Below are positions 25,002 through 34,900 of a stretch of 64,000 nt of DNA, piece after piece. The notes under the pieces are model-generated. The model had not been told where the DNA came from, did no database searches, and was given only the letters and a program-made list of their open reading frames with translations. A program made the translations under genes and the position numbers. Each line of letters starts with the position of its first letter. The stretch's first letter is position 1. Source of the DNA: Flavobacterium coralii (GTDB taxonomy: Bacteria > Bacteroidota > Bacteroidia > Flavobacteriales > Flavobacteriaceae); NCBI RefSeq assembly GCF_019891545.1, contig NZ_JAHDIU010000003.1, positions 372,001 to 436,000 on the forward strand, written 5' to 3'.

Positions 25002-26327
25002 TTAGTTTTGTACAGATGCCGGTATGCCATACAGGTCAAACTCGGTTGCATCGGTTATTGTAATATCTGTGAATTCACCTGTTTTAAGGTAAATGTTGGT
25101 AGCATCAATGAGCACCTCATTATCAACATCCGGGCTGTCAAACTCGGTACGGGCTACAAAATACTGCCCTTCTTTGCGGTCTATTACACATTTAAAGGTT
25201 TGCCCAATTTTCTCCTGGTTCAGCTCCCATGATATCTGGCTTTGCAGTTCCATTATCTCGTTGGCACGCTGTTGTTTCACCTCGGCAGGCACGTCGTCTT
25301 CCAGCAGGTAGGCGTGTGTGTCCTCTTCATGCGAATAGGTAAAGCAGCCTAAACGTTCAAAGCGCATTTCCTCTACCCAGTTTTTCAGGGTTTGGAAGTC
25401 TTCTTCTGTTTCTCCGGGATAGCCCACTATCAGTGTAGTACGGATAGCCATACCCGGAACCCTTTCGCGGAATTCTTTCAGCAGCTTTGTTGTTTTTTCC
25501 TGTGTTGTGCCGCGGCGCATTGATTTGAGTACGTTATCAGCAATATGCTGTAGCGGAATATCTATATAGTTACAGATTTTAGGCTCGCGCTTCATCAAAT
25601 CCAGTACATCCATCGGGAAACCTGAAGGGAACGCATAATGCAGCCTTATCCACTCTATACCTTCAACCTTTACAAGGTTTTCCAGCAGTTCGGCAAGGTT
25701 ACGCTTTTTATACAGGTCAAGGCCGTAATACGTAAGATCCTGCGCAATGAGTATTAATTCTTTAACGCCGTTTTTAGCAAGGCTTTCGGCTTCCTTAACC
25801 AGTTTTTCGATTGGTTGAGACACGTGCTTGCCACGCATAAGCGGTATAGCGCAAAAGCTGCACGGGCGGTCGCAGCCTTCGGCAATTTTAAGGTAAGCAT
25901 AATTTTTTGGTGTGGTGGTAAGACGTTCGCCTAAAAGCTCGTGCCTGTAATCGGCTCCCAAAGCTTTAAGCAATAATGGTAGTTCGGTAGTGCCAAAGTA
26001 CTGGTCAACGTTAGGTATTTCTTTTTGTAAGTCCGGCTTGTAGCGCTCGCTAAGGCAGCCTGTTACAAATACTTTATCTACTATGCCCTGCTCTTTTTTG
26101 TCAACATAATTAAGTATCATGTTAACCGATTCTTCCTTAGCATTATCAATAAACCCGCAGGTGTTTATAACAATGATATTGCCTTCCTCATGAGCAGGTG
26201 CTTCATGCGCTACATCTTTGCCGCTGGCTTTAAGCTGCCCCATAAGTACCTCGCTGTCATAAACATTCTTAGAGCACCCAAGGGTAATTACATTGATTTT
26301 ATTCTTCTTTAACGATTTGGTTCTCAT
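25002..26327 (-). CDS. rimO: Ribosomal protein S12 methylthiotransferase RimO
   Basis: The 441-residue radical SAM enzyme beta-methylthiolates an Asp of ribosomal protein S12. The N-terminal UPF0004 domain has ITLGCSKNVYDSE plus two further Cys (INTCGFID, VTGCLSER) for the auxiliary [4Fe-4S] cluster. The radical SAM motif is CDRPCSFC (canonical CxxxCxxC), and the C-terminal TRAM domain (about 370-435) is present. The frame is open 26 codons upstream, but the ATG at 26327 matches the family start and a TAnnTTTG element at 26346-26353 lies just upstream. Confidence 0.96.
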   Translation of the reverse strand: MRTKSLKKNKINVITLGCSKNVYDSEVLMGQLKASGKDVAHEAPAHEEGNIIVINTCGFIDNAKEESVNMILNYVDKKEQGIVDKVFVTGCLSERYKPDLQKEIPNVDQYFGTTELPLLLKALGADYRHELLGERLTTTPKNYAYLKIAEGCDRPCSFCAIPLMRGKHVSQPIEKLVKEAESLAKNGVKELILIAQDLTYYGLDLYKKRNLAELLENLVKVEGIEWIRLHYAFPSGFPMDVLDLMKREPKICNYIDIPLQHIADNVLKSMRRGTTQEKTTKLLKEFRERVPGMAIRTTLIVGYPGETEEDFQTLKNWVEEMRFERLGCFTYSHEEDTHAYLLEDDVPAEVKQQRANEIMELQSQISWELNQEKIGQTFKCVIDRKEGQYFVARTEFDSPDVDNEVLIDATNIYLKTGEFTDITITDATEFDLYGIPASVQN

Positions 26328-26345
26328 GTACTTAAAAATAGGGTG

Positions 26346-26353
26346 CAAAATTA
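26346..26353 (-). promoter_or_regulatory. TAnnTTTG -7 element of rimO
   Basis: The minus strand reads TAATTTTG 18 bp before the rimO ATG at 26327. It lies inside the longer open frame, supporting the shorter start. Confidence 0.5.
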
Positions 26354-26432
26354 CGCTTTTTATTGGGAGTAATGAACGTGAGAGAGTTAAAAATTTATCT
26401 GACACTATTTAAAAACGTATCAACTTGTACAC

Positions 26433-26460
26433 AAATAAAAACCCGGCTCAAGCCGGGTTT
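26433..26460 (-). terminator. Intrinsic terminator of the lipase gene
   Basis: AAACCCGGCT (26439-26448) pairs with AGCCGGGTTT (26451-26460). The minus strand continues TTTATTTG. It follows the lipase stop by 11 bp. Confidence 0.85.
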
Positions 26461-26471
26461 ACAACTAATCT

Positions 26472-27647
26472 TTATTTAATTATCCCACAGCCACAAATCT
26501 TTTTGGCATAAAGCTCGGTAGCGGTAGAGCACGGTTTAATAGCCGATGGCAACACTGGTATACCAAACTCAACAGAATAAGCAGCAATGTGCTGGTACAG
26601 CATTTCTGCCACAAAGTCGCAAAGTCCTGTCGGTAAATTTGCCGCACAAGTGCCGCAATCATATCCCGGAGTATCAGACGGAGTTACGTATTTTGCAGTA
26701 AACTGTCCTTTCTTATCCGGATCCATCGAATAATAATTGTCGAATATTAGGGCAGCACTCGCAACCCTTATTATGCACTTCACATAATCAGGCGTGTTGA
26801 GTCCGTTACTTTGGTAAATTGTATTTATCACAGAAAGATTTGCCCATGCCTGCGGCACTACGTCCAGCGAGTTCCATATCTTTTGGTTATACTGCTGCCA
26901 GCTTACGCCATTTGTTGCACCGGTAGGTTTAAAGCTCGAACTATAGTAACTGTAATAGTCTTTGTTACCCACATCCGGACCGGCAGTGGCAAATACCTGC
27001 GCTTTCTGGCTAAAATTATACCCAAGGTTGCTTGCGCTGCCAAAAAGTGCAAGTGCAAGTGCAGGAGCAAGTGCCCCACCCAGGCTATGCCCGGTAATTG
27101 TAATAACATTTGTAGCATTATCTATACTTTTTAGGTATCCTGCAATATTATTGCCCTGCACTGGATCGGTCATTTGGGTTAGCAATATACCTACCCCAAT
27201 ACTTGTACCGTTAGATATTTTAGGGTTCATGCCCTGTGGTATGCCATAAGGCCATTTTTTAGTAATAAGCACGCTGCCATCTTCTGTCACGGCATCAAAA
27301 ACAGATGTTGCTTTTGTACCGGCAATGGCTAATGTGTAGTTGTTAGCCCCGGTTTTAAATACTACCATTGTGTTGGTAGCAGTAGCAGTATAAGTATTGT
27401 TCTGCGTGTTGAGGCTAAAATCTTTTTCTGCATCTATATACACCGATGGGCCCCATACAGCCTCAGGTGCATCAATGCCCATTTTCTGGAAGAAGCCCGG
27501 TAAGGTATCATTCATTTGCTTTTCCATAAGTGCTGTAGCCTGCTCTATTGGAGAAAGTGCAGATGAAGTATCTACAGGCTGGTTGATTAGCTCCTGTGCC
27601 ATGTTGCTGGCAATAGAGCAAACAAAGGTTTGTTGAAATTCATTCAT
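26472..27647 (-). CDS. Class 3 lipase-family alpha/beta hydrolase
   Basis: The 391-residue protein has the nucleophile elbow GHSLGGALAPALAL (Ser188 in GxSxG) and the Lipase_3-like preceding strand VITITGHS. Asp in AGPDVGNKDYY is a candidate acid, and a His in the C-terminal half would complete the triad. No signal peptide is present (MNEFQQTFVC). The C-terminus is Cys-rich (YDCGTCAANLPTGLC, KKICGCG), unusual for a cytoplasmic esterase. It is monocistronic with its own terminator. The substrate (lipid ester or polymer) is not inferable. Confidence 0.8.
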   Translation of the reverse strand: MNEFQQTFVCSIASNMAQELINQPVDTSSALSPIEQATALMEKQMNDTLPGFFQKMGIDAPEAVWGPSVYIDAEKDFSLNTQNNTYTATATNTMVVFKTGANNYTLAIAGTKATSVFDAVTEDGSVLITKKWPYGIPQGMNPKISNGTSIGVGILLTQMTDPVQGNNIAGYLKSIDNATNVITITGHSLGGALAPALALALFGSASNLGYNFSQKAQVFATAGPDVGNKDYYSYYSSSFKPTGATNGVSWQQYNQKIWNSLDVVPQAWANLSVINTIYQSNGLNTPDYVKCIIRVASAALIFDNYYSMDPDKKGQFTAKYVTPSDTPGYDCGTCAANLPTGLCDFVAEMLYQHIAAYSVEFGIPVLPSAIKPCSTATELYAKKICGCGIIK

Positions 27648-27786
27648 AATCAGTAATAGTTTTAGTGAATAATTTAGTTGAGATAAAATTATAGTACTAA
27701 TGCTATGTGATTTAAGATGAATTTACCTGTTTTTAATAATTAGGTGTAATTGCCTGCTAATTATTTGAAAATTAGATTTTTAATTA

Positions 27787-27808
27787 TAAAATAAGGGGCA
27801 AATGCCCC
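27787..27808 (-). terminator. Probable terminator of the His-rich protein gene
   Basis: GGGGC (27795-27799) and GCCCC (27804-27808) form a short GC stem; the minus strand continues TTATTTTAT. It lies 26 bp after the stop at 27835. Confidence 0.6.
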
Positions 27809-27834
27809 GTTAATCTTTTTTGAAGTTTGAATGT

Positions 27835-28113
27835 TTACATAAAACCATACTTATCAGGATGGTTATCAGTACGTGTAATGTTTCTTCCGTCCCGCACAGG
27901 CGTCGACTTCATGTGGTGGTGATGGTGGTGGTGGTGCGGATGATGTAAATCATCTTTTTTTACCTGCTTCGGGAAGGTGGCGAGTTCATCAGGATTGATA
28001 AATGCCGGATCATCATACGGCAAGCCCGAACCGTATGCATTGGTCATACCTTCTGTAGGATGCCCGCTCTGATTTTCGGGATTGTGGCGGCCATCGAAAT
28101 AATCGTTTGCCAT
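27835..28113 (-). CDS. Small His-rich protein of the DDPA.INPDEL family
   Basis: The 92-residue product is soluble and polar, with a run of histidines (HHPHHHHHHHH) at about 57-67 that could bind Ni, Zn or Cu. The flanking text DDPAFINPDELATFPK and GRNITRTDNHPDKYGFM matches the neighbouring 105-residue protein (DDPAVINPDELASFPE, GRNITNTDTKPDDNGFL). The two are therefore paralogues that differ by the His-rich insert. No named family is recognised. It lies at the end of a stress-type gene cluster. Confidence 0.65.
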   Translation of the reverse strand: MANDYFDGRHNPENQSGHPTEGMTNAYGSGLPYDDPAFINPDELATFPKQVKKDDLHHPHHHHHHHHMKSTPVRDGRNITRTDNHPDKYGFM

Positions 28114-28204
28114 AATCGTTTGATTTAGATGAACTTAAATTTACAAAAAATTTAGGAATATTCATTAAGAATCCGCAATTAATTTTTGCAGTAGTTTAGG
28201 ATAT

Positions 28205-28236
28205 AATAAAAAGAGAGAGCTTTTGCTCTCTCTTTT
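28205..28236 (-). terminator. Intrinsic terminator (perfect 12-bp stem)
   Basis: AAAAGAGAGAGC and GCTCTCTCTTTT (28209-28220 and 28225-28236) pair perfectly around a T4 loop; the minus strand continues in T-rich sequence. It lies directly after the stop at 28238. Confidence 0.8.
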
Positions 28237-28237
28237 A

Positions 28238-28555
28238 TTACAGAAATCCGTTGTCATCGGGCTTAGTGTCGGTATTGGTAATGTTCCTGCCTTCCCTTAC
28301 AGAACCCCTTACCTTGTTGGCAAGGTGGCTGTCTCTTTCTTCTTCAAGGTCAGGGTCAGTGGTCCTTTTCTCTTCCGGAAAGCTTGCCAGCTCATCAGGG
28401 TTTATAACCGCCGGGTCATCTTCAGGCAGCATGTTGCCTGTTTTAAGGCTCTCGGCATCATTTTTTAAGCCGGTATTCTGATTTGTCCTTGTAACATCCC
28501 TGTCCGGGCGTCCGTCAGTATCATATTCTCTTTTGTCATTTTCATTAATAGCCAT
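28238..28555 (-). CDS. Small acidic protein, paralogue of the His-rich protein
   Basis: The 105-residue, very polar product is probably largely disordered. The shared block DDPAVINPDELASFPE and the C-terminal GRNITNTDTKPDDNGFL are conserved with the gene at 27835. The His run is replaced by an acidic-basic segment (DPDLEEERDSHLANK). The ATG at 28555 (MAINENDKRE) is preferred over 28579. It is 34 bp downstream of the SDR gene and likely in its operon. No function is known; hydrophilin-like stress protection is a guess from composition. Confidence 0.62.
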   Translation of the reverse strand: MAINENDKREYDTDGRPDRDVTRTNQNTGLKNDAESLKTGNMLPEDDPAVINPDELASFPEEKRTTDPDLEEERDSHLANKVRGSVREGRNITNTDTKPDDNGFL

Positions 28556-28589
28556 AACATTAGTTTTTAAAATTATCAAATAGTTTTAT

Positions 28590-29438
28590 TTATCCGCCAA
28601 CAACCTCGCCGCCGTTAACGTGTATTATTTGTCCGGTAATATAAGATGCATCTTCAGAAGCTAAAAACACATAAGCAGGGCCTACCTCGCTGGGTTGGCC
28701 TGCACGTTTCATGGGTACCTGCTGCCCAAACTCCGTTACATCATCAAAGGTTGCGGGTATCAGCGGAGTCCATATAGGCCCGGGCGCCACTCCGTTAACG
28801 CGTATGCCTTTTTCGGCAAGCATGGCAGAGGTAGAGCGTGTAAAGCTTACAATTGCACCTTTAGTGCTGCTGTAATCTATAAGGTGCTCACTGCCCCTGT
28901 ATGCCGTAACCGATGTGGTGTTAACAATACAATCGCCTTTTTTAAAATGCTTTAAAGCTTCGCGCGTAAAGTAAAAGAACGGTAGAATGTTGGTTTCGAA
29001 TGTTTTCCGTACCTGTTCTCCTGTAATATCCTTAAACTCTGATTTAGGGAATTGTACAGCGGCATTGTTTACCAGTATATTTAACCCTCCAAGTTCATTA
29101 ACTGTTCTTTCTACAGCATCTTTACAAAAGTTCTCATCTTTTACATCTCCTTTTATAAGCAGGCAGGTGCGGCCCTCTTTTTCTACCATCCCTTTTGTAT
29201 CCTGGGCATCTTTATCTTCATCAAAATATACAATTGCCACATCTGCACCTTCGCGGGCAAAATGAACCGCTACACTACGGCCAATGCCGCTATCGCCACC
29301 TGTTATCAGTGCTTTTTTACCTTGCAGCTTTTCACTGCCTGTATAATTGTCGCGGATAACTTCCGGTTCCGGTGTCATTTTATGCTCATCGCCCGGCTGG
29401 CTTTGTTGTTGTTGCGGAAATGAATCGGGTTTTTGCAT
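28590..29438 (-). CDS. SDR-family NAD(P)-dependent oxidoreductase (general-stress type)
   Basis: The 282-residue short-chain dehydrogenase has a roughly 40-residue Gln/Pro-rich N-terminal extension typical of the YhdF/YghA subgroup. Motifs are ALITGGDSGIGRSVA (TGxxxGxG cofactor site), NNAAVQFP (NNAG region), catalytic Ser in TTSVTAYRG, YSSTKGAI (YxxxK) and GVAPGPIWTPL. Homologues in other bacteria are general-stress proteins. It lies in a minus-strand cluster with DUF892 and small polar proteins, which supports a stress role. The substrate is unknown. Confidence 0.9.
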   Translation of the reverse strand: MQKPDSFPQQQQSQPGDEHKMTPEPEVIRDNYTGSEKLQGKKALITGGDSGIGRSVAVHFAREGADVAIVYFDEDKDAQDTKGMVEKEGRTCLLIKGDVKDENFCKDAVERTVNELGGLNILVNNAAVQFPKSEFKDITGEQVRKTFETNILPFFYFTREALKHFKKGDCIVNTTSVTAYRGSEHLIDYSSTKGAIVSFTRSTSAMLAEKGIRVNGVAPGPIWTPLIPATFDDVTEFGQQVPMKRAGQPSEVGPAYVFLASEDASYITGQIIHVNGGEVVGG

Positions 29439-29471
29439 GGTTTTAGTTTTATAGTTTTTGTAATGTGTGGT

Positions 29472-30002
29472 TTATATTTCCTTGTCTGCGGCTTCGGTAT
29501 TTATATGCGATTCCGCTATTTTGGAAAGGGTAAGGTCAGCCTGTTTTTCTTCTTCAAGCGTACGCTCAAGCAGCGTTACGGCATCTTCCTCCCTAAGCGC
29601 TAAAGCGTGTGCCCTCATAGTGCCGTAGCAGGCAATTTCATAATGCTTTATTTTCTGCATTACCGATATTATGCCGGCATCTCTTACAACGCCGCGCCTG
29701 GTGGCAATAAGCAGTTCTTCTCCTTCTTTAATCAGGCAGTCCAGTGCTTCATATCGTTTGGTTTCTGGAGCTATACCTATTACCCTGAAAATTTCTTCCA
29801 GCCGGTCAGAGTGCTTCATAGCCTGTAATGATTGCAGTTGCATCGCACTTACCAGGTCAGCTGACTTAATATTGGCAACACAATCAGAAATTACATTTAC
29901 CATAACGGTTTCTGCCCAGTATATCTCTTTAAGCTGCTTTTCAAACAACGCCCTTAATTCGGTTGCCTCGCCGGAGTTTTCTTTTGCTACATTTATTATC
30001 AT
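29472..30002 (-). CDS. DUF892 / YciE-like ferritin-fold protein
   Basis: The 176-residue all-helical protein matches DUF892 (YciE/YciF). It begins LRALFEKQLKEIYWAE, continues KHSDRLEEIFRVIG and IKHYEIACYGTMRAHALAL (ExxH-type metal ligands), and ends LLERTLEEEKQADLTLSKIA. The fold is a four-helix bundle with a potential diiron site; enterobacterial members respond to osmotic and general stress. It begins 5 bp after the lipoprotein gene and is followed by the SDR gene, suggesting one stress operon. Confidence 0.88.
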   Translation of the reverse strand: MIINVAKENSGEATELRALFEKQLKEIYWAETVMVNVISDCVANIKSADLVSAMQLQSLQAMKHSDRLEEIFRVIGIAPETKRYEALDCLIKEGEELLIATRRGVVRDAGIISVMQKIKHYEIACYGTMRAHALALREEDAVTLLERTLEEEKQADLTLSKIAESHINTEAADKEI

Positions 30003-30007
30003 AGCTT

Positions 30008-30268
30008 TTAATTTACTCCCGGGATAGATGATGTGTCGCTTGGTGCACCAGTTTCCTGTCCTGTACCTTCGATATCATCTTTCCTGCTCACATAAAACTG
30101 GTTATCACGGTTTTCTATATGAACGCCCTGCACTTTACGGTCATATACTTCGCCTACTTTTGCTTCTTCACGCTCTTCCATCTCCTCCCTTTCTGATTGG
30201 TCGTTGCACGACAATAACATTAAAGGAATGATAAGACACGGCAGTATTTTAATTTTAGATATGTTCAT
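30008..30268 (-). CDS. Small charged lipoprotein
   Basis: The 86-residue product has a lipoprotein signal (ILPCLIIPLMLLSC, Cys21). A Glu/Arg-rich segment (QSEREEMEEREEAK) and a short polar C-terminal tail follow. No family is recognised. As the first gene of the minus-strand stress-type cluster, 5 bp before DUF892, it is probably co-regulated with it. Confidence 0.65.
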   Translation of the reverse strand: MNISKIKILPCLIIPLMLLSCNDQSEREEMEEREEAKVGEVYDRKVQGVHIENRDNQFYVSRKDDIEGTGQETGAPSDTSSIPGVN

Positions 30269-30434
30269 GATTAAGGTTATTAAGGTTAGTTATAAAATTA
30301 CCAATCATGTGTTTAAATGGCAGTATGTTTAACCAATGATTAACAACCACTTGCATTCTGTTGCAGGTAGTCGGCATTTAAATACCGTTAAACGTTTTTT
30401 TTAAGAAATGATTAACAAGGGAAAACTGTATGCC

Positions 30435-30442
30435 TACATTTG
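30435..30442 (+). promoter_or_regulatory. TAnnTTTG -7 element
   Basis: TACATTTG is a full match 23 bp before the lipoprotein ATG at 30466. No clear -33 box is seen. Confidence 0.45.
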
Positions 30443-30465
30443 ACCCATAAATACATCTTTAAAAA

Positions 30466-30969
30466 ATGAAAAACTTATTTTTAGCGCTTACAGCAATATT
30501 CCTGTTTGCCTCATGTTCTACCGATGATAATAATGCCGAAGGCCCAAGAACAAAGTCATTGCTTATAGCTCAGCCATGCTTTAACAGTATATCAGGCACT
30601 TTTGCCATGGATTTTGCTGACGGATTAGGTAATCCAACCCTTAAATTTGGCGCAACAGTACAGGGGTTGCCGGTATCAACCGGTTCAGGAACATCCAATA
30701 ATATTTACACGATGTACCTGCAGTTGCAACCACTTGCAGACTGCGAAGATATGTACAGTGATTCCGGTGCTATGATTAGTTTTAGCTCTGCGGCTTTTAC
30801 GGGTACGAGCGTGCCTACAATAAACCTGAAACCTGTAAACATTCCGTTTATGTGTTATAAATGGAGAGTAGTAATATCCAGGGTGGATGCAATAATAAGG
30901 GTAGGCGGCCGTAACAATTCCGATACCTGCACATCTGTATCTGAATGGTATGATGCGCCGCTGTATTAA
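30466..30969 (+). CDS. Lipoprotein of unknown function with four Cys in the mature domain
   Basis: The 167-residue product has a lipoprotein signal (LALTAIFLFASC, Cys17) and an Asp/Asn-rich linker. The beta-rich domain has paired cysteines (QPCFNS, LADCEDM, PFMCYKW, SDTCTSV), which suggests disulfides in the periplasm or at the surface. No family is recognised. It is monocistronic, with its own -7 element and a terminator at 30991. Confidence 0.65.
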   Translation: MKNLFLALTAIFLFASCSTDDNNAEGPRTKSLLIAQPCFNSISGTFAMDFADGLGNPTLKFGATVQGLPVSTGSGTSNNIYTMYLQLQPLADCEDMYSDSGAMISFSSAAFTGTSVPTINLKPVNIPFMCYKWRVVISRVDAIIRVGGRNNSDTCTSVSEWYDAPLY

Positions 30970-30990
30970 TTAGTAGCTTTATATAATTTT

Positions 30991-31020
30991 AAGCCATACG
31001 TTATCGTGTGGCTTTTCTTT
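30991..31020 (+). terminator. Intrinsic terminator
   Basis: AAGCCATACG (30991-31000) pairs with CGTGTGGCTT (31005-31014, one G-T pair) and is followed by TTCTTT. It lies 21 bp after the lipoprotein stop. Confidence 0.7.
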
Positions 31021-31039
31021 TTGTTGTAAATTTAGGCTA

Positions 31040-31912
31040 ATGAAAAAAACAGACACTATAAACCTGTTGCTAAGCGCTTCTGTATTATTGCTGCTTTCCT
31101 GCAACGGGGCAGAGGATAAACTTACCGTATTAGGTGAAACAGGTAAAGATGAGATTTCAGGAACTGAATATGTAAACGGTGTACTATGGGCACTTGAAGA
31201 CAGTGGCAATAAAGATATACTGTACAAGATTGGAGAAAAAGGAGGTATAGAGCAGCAACTGAGGCTGAGAGGTATGAAGAATAAGGATTGGGAAGATTTA
31301 ACCTCTGATGCCGAAGGAAACCTTTATATCGGCGATTTTGGGAATAATGACAACGATAGGAAAGACCTTGCCATATACAAAATAAACAGGGATAGCCTTG
31401 ATAATGACATGACTCAACCTGATTATGCCGTGTACTTTAAGTACCCTGACCAGAAAAGTTTCCCGCCCAAAAAGTCGGAATTTTTATATGATGCTGAAGC
31501 CTTTTTTGAGCATAATGGTATCTTTTACATATTTACAAAGAACAGGAGTGCACGTTATGACGGCAGCTTTAAAGTATATAAAGTTCCTAACAAGGCAGGC
31601 AGCCACACTGCAGTGTTGGCAGGTACTTATACCAGTTGCAGCGCTTACCGTAAATGTGCCATAACTGGGGCAGATATAAGCCCTGATGGTACCGCGGTAT
31701 TATTATCATCTGATAAAGTATGGCTTATACCGGGTTTCTCCAAAGGTTTTAAGCAGGAAGCAATGCAGCAGTATGAGCTGGGGCATTATTCCCAAAAAGA
31801 GGGCATTACCTTTAAAGATAATAATACATTACTGATTGCAGATGAAAAAGAAGACGGCACAGGAGGCCTGCTCTACAGTGTTACAATAACCGATTTAAAA
31901 GCCAAACGTTAA
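31040..31912 (+). CDS. Beta-propeller-like lipoprotein of unknown function
   Basis: The 290-residue product has a lipoprotein signal (LLLSASVLLLLSC, Cys21). It contains propeller-blade-like repeats with WEDLTSDAEGNLYIGDFGNN, FYIFTKNRS, ADISPDGTAVLLSS and KEGITFKDNNTLLIADEK. This resembles SdiA-regulated/SMP-30-type surface propellers. No catalytic residues can be assigned with confidence. The 3' end overlaps the convergent phosphoesterase gene by 18 bp. Confidence 0.75.
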   Translation: MKKTDTINLLLSASVLLLLSCNGAEDKLTVLGETGKDEISGTEYVNGVLWALEDSGNKDILYKIGEKGGIEQQLRLRGMKNKDWEDLTSDAEGNLYIGDFGNNDNDRKDLAIYKINRDSLDNDMTQPDYAVYFKYPDQKSFPPKKSEFLYDAEAFFEHNGIFYIFTKNRSARYDGSFKVYKVPNKAGSHTAVLAGTYTSCSAYRKCAITGADISPDGTAVLLSSDKVWLIPGFSKGFKQEAMQQYELGHYSQKEGITFKDNNTLLIADEKEDGTGGLLYSVTITDLKAKR

Positions 31913-34900
31913 GCCGAAGGAAAACCTGCCCCCATCTGAGCCTCGAAAATAAAAAACATTTGCGGTTACAACATTAAGCCCGTTAAGCCATATACCGCCG
32001 CCTGCGCTTTGGTGCCATTTTTCAGAATTTCCCTCCGGTATCCATACCCTTCCGTAATCATATCCGCCAAATATACCCAGGGTGAGTGGTACAAAAGTAT
32101 TCTTCCAGTAACCGAGTGTAAGCCTTATGTCATTACTGTGAAATGCAGCCCTTTTCCCCGTAAAGCGTTCTTCACGGTATCCCCTTACTTCATCATCGCC
32201 GCCAAGTGTGGCTGCCTGGTAAAACTCAAAGTTGTTGCCAAACCTAAGTTTTACTTTCGCCCTGCTCCTGAAAACAAGCTTTTCATCAGGCGTTAGCTTA
32301 TGTACAAAATCTATAAAGCCTTCTGCAAAGCCAAAGTTCCGCCTGTATTGTTCAAGGCTTGTGGTCCATCCTCCGGTAAAAGAAAACGCCATACCCAGTG
32401 CAGGCAATGTTATATTATCATAGTTGGCAAAACTATACGTTACATTAACACCGCCATATTGGCGGTGCTCAAATAACGAAGGGCCTATTTGTCCCGGCTC
32501 GTTTACAAATCTTTGCGATGAATCTTCAACTTCAATGGTTTCAAAAACACTCTGCAACTGCAAAAAGCTACCGTTCCTGCTGGTTCGGAATACTGCAGGC
32601 GCCACCCGCAGGGTTTGCAGCCTTACCCTGTTGTAGTCCATGCCCAGGTCTTCATAAAAATTAGGGGTGGTGTTACCGTAGCCAAAATAGTTGATGCTGA
32701 AGGTTGGGCTGGTATAACGTGCATCTACTGCAAAATTCCAGTTGCTGCCCAGCGTAATAAATTCGCCCCTGTATTCCAGTTCAAAACCCATTGTGGCAAA
32801 GTAGGCGCTGGCCTTAAACCTGTGCCGTTGGGAGTAAGGGTCGCGGCTAAAATTATTAACCACATAGCTAAGCATAGCCCCCAGTTTTAAACCATCATCA
32901 GGATTAAATCCTGCACTCGGATATCCTGAAAATACATTATATTCCGGCTTTTTGTAGTTATAGGTATTGGTTTCATAATCATCCGTAAGGATAATTTTTG
33001 CTTTTTTATCTGTTTTGAAGGTATTTTCCTTACTGGCAAAATCATATATTTTAACTTTTCTTCCGTTTTCAACTGTATAAATATCATGATTTTGCCCACC
33101 CAGCAATCGTAACAGTATTAACTTATCACCGTTGCCTTTCACCACAAACTCGTCGTCGTCGTCAAGGCCGTAAATCCATATCTCCTCGGTTTTTTTACTG
33201 CTGTAGGTTTGGGTATATAGCAACTCTTCCGCACCATCTTCAATATTATATGTTTTTACTTCAGTCTCTCCGGCAGGCAGGCGCGTAATAACAAACCGCT
33301 CTTTATCATCAGTACCTGTTATAATAACCGTTTTAAGTAAAACATCCCGGTATTCCAAAGCGAACTCCTGCAATTTTGCCCTCCTTTTTTTAAGGATGGT
33401 TTTTATATTTTCAGCAATATCGTCTTTCATTTCATTGGGTAGCTCGGCAAAAGCAGATTCAATGGCTTCATCAGTAATGTTTTCCTGTAGGTACTTGGCT
33501 TCCCGAAGCCAGTCGTCCTCATCAGATTTGATTATAAAGGCAACATCAAGCGGATAAGCCGATTTATTGAACCATTTAATGTCACGGATGTTTTCATCAT
33601 ACTGCTGCATGCTGCGCAATGCAGGTATGCGCATGATTATTGAAAGCAATGCCCCGCCATATTTTGGGAAAGCCTGGTCGCGGTCTCGCGGAATGGGTTT
33701 GTAAACTACAGAGTCCTTCTTTTCAAATTTAGACCATCTCCACTGGTCAGAGTGCCTGTCCCAGTCGCCTATAAGCATGTCAAACAGCCTGGCGCGTATA
33801 TAGGCTTTCTCGTCTATTACATACTTTTTATCTTTCCTCAGGTCTTCAAAAACGTTTTGTGTACTCTCTATATCATCCGGTTTTCCAAAGCTGTCAAGGT
33901 CGCCATGTTCTTTACCCGGATGCTCCTCAATCATATACAGCTCATTGCCATATTCTTCATTATATTCTTTCAGTGCGTTTTGCTTGGGTACATAAAACAG
34001 GCGCGGATTGGTGTGATATATTCCTGCACTTTCTGCAAGGTCATCCACTACAAAAGAGGCGTAGGGGTGCGATGAGGTATAAAAATCCAGCAGGAATTTT
34101 TCAGCAAAGGTATTATCGAGCTTATCACCTATATAGCGGTTTTTGAACGCTGTCTTCTGTATAAACTGTGTGGCACTTTTACGCAGGCCCCTCATAACAT
34201 ATTCTTTACCATTTTTATCGGCAAGCCTTAATGATTTAGACTGGTGCCCACCACCGCCTTTAACCGGCGTGAGCCCGCCATATAGCGTATCAAGCAATAC
34301 CGTGTTTACCTCTATAAGCTGGCTGTAATAGTCGCGGTAATGGTCTCCAAAAAGAAATTTATAAGTACCACCTTTTTCTGTAAGCGATGACGGATATATA
34401 GCAGCCTTTGTTGTTGCCGGGAAGTTTCCGCTGTAATCTTTAATTACAGGATTGGGCTTCAGGTCTAAAATGCGCTCAAACAGCTTTACATCTTTACCAT
34501 CGCGCAGGGCGAAGTAGTCGAGCTTAACTTTACCATCTGCAAATACATCCATTACCACATAGCCTGTACCGCCATAACTGAAATCGTTAGGATATATAGC
34601 CCTTGCAGCTTCTTCTTTACAGCCCGCACCGCTTATAACCTGGTGTATATTGTCGTGGTTGATGTATTGCAGGTTATGGTCGTGGCCTGATACTACAATG
34701 ACATTATCAAGGCCCTGAATCATTGCTTTTACACGGTTAGACAAGTCGTTATACACCCGGCTCTGGATATCCTGCGTACTGTAACCTGATGCTTTTCGCG
34801 CCAAATCTATAAACGAGCCTAGCACCGGCAGGGGAATACGCTGCCTTAGCGGAAACAGGTGCTTTTCAGGAGAAAATTCGCCACCATGCGTGCCATGTGT

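Noticed and set aside
26328-26405. 26-codon N-terminal extension of RimO
   Set aside because: It covers the TAnnTTTG element and is not part of the RimO fold; the ATG at 26327 fits family members.
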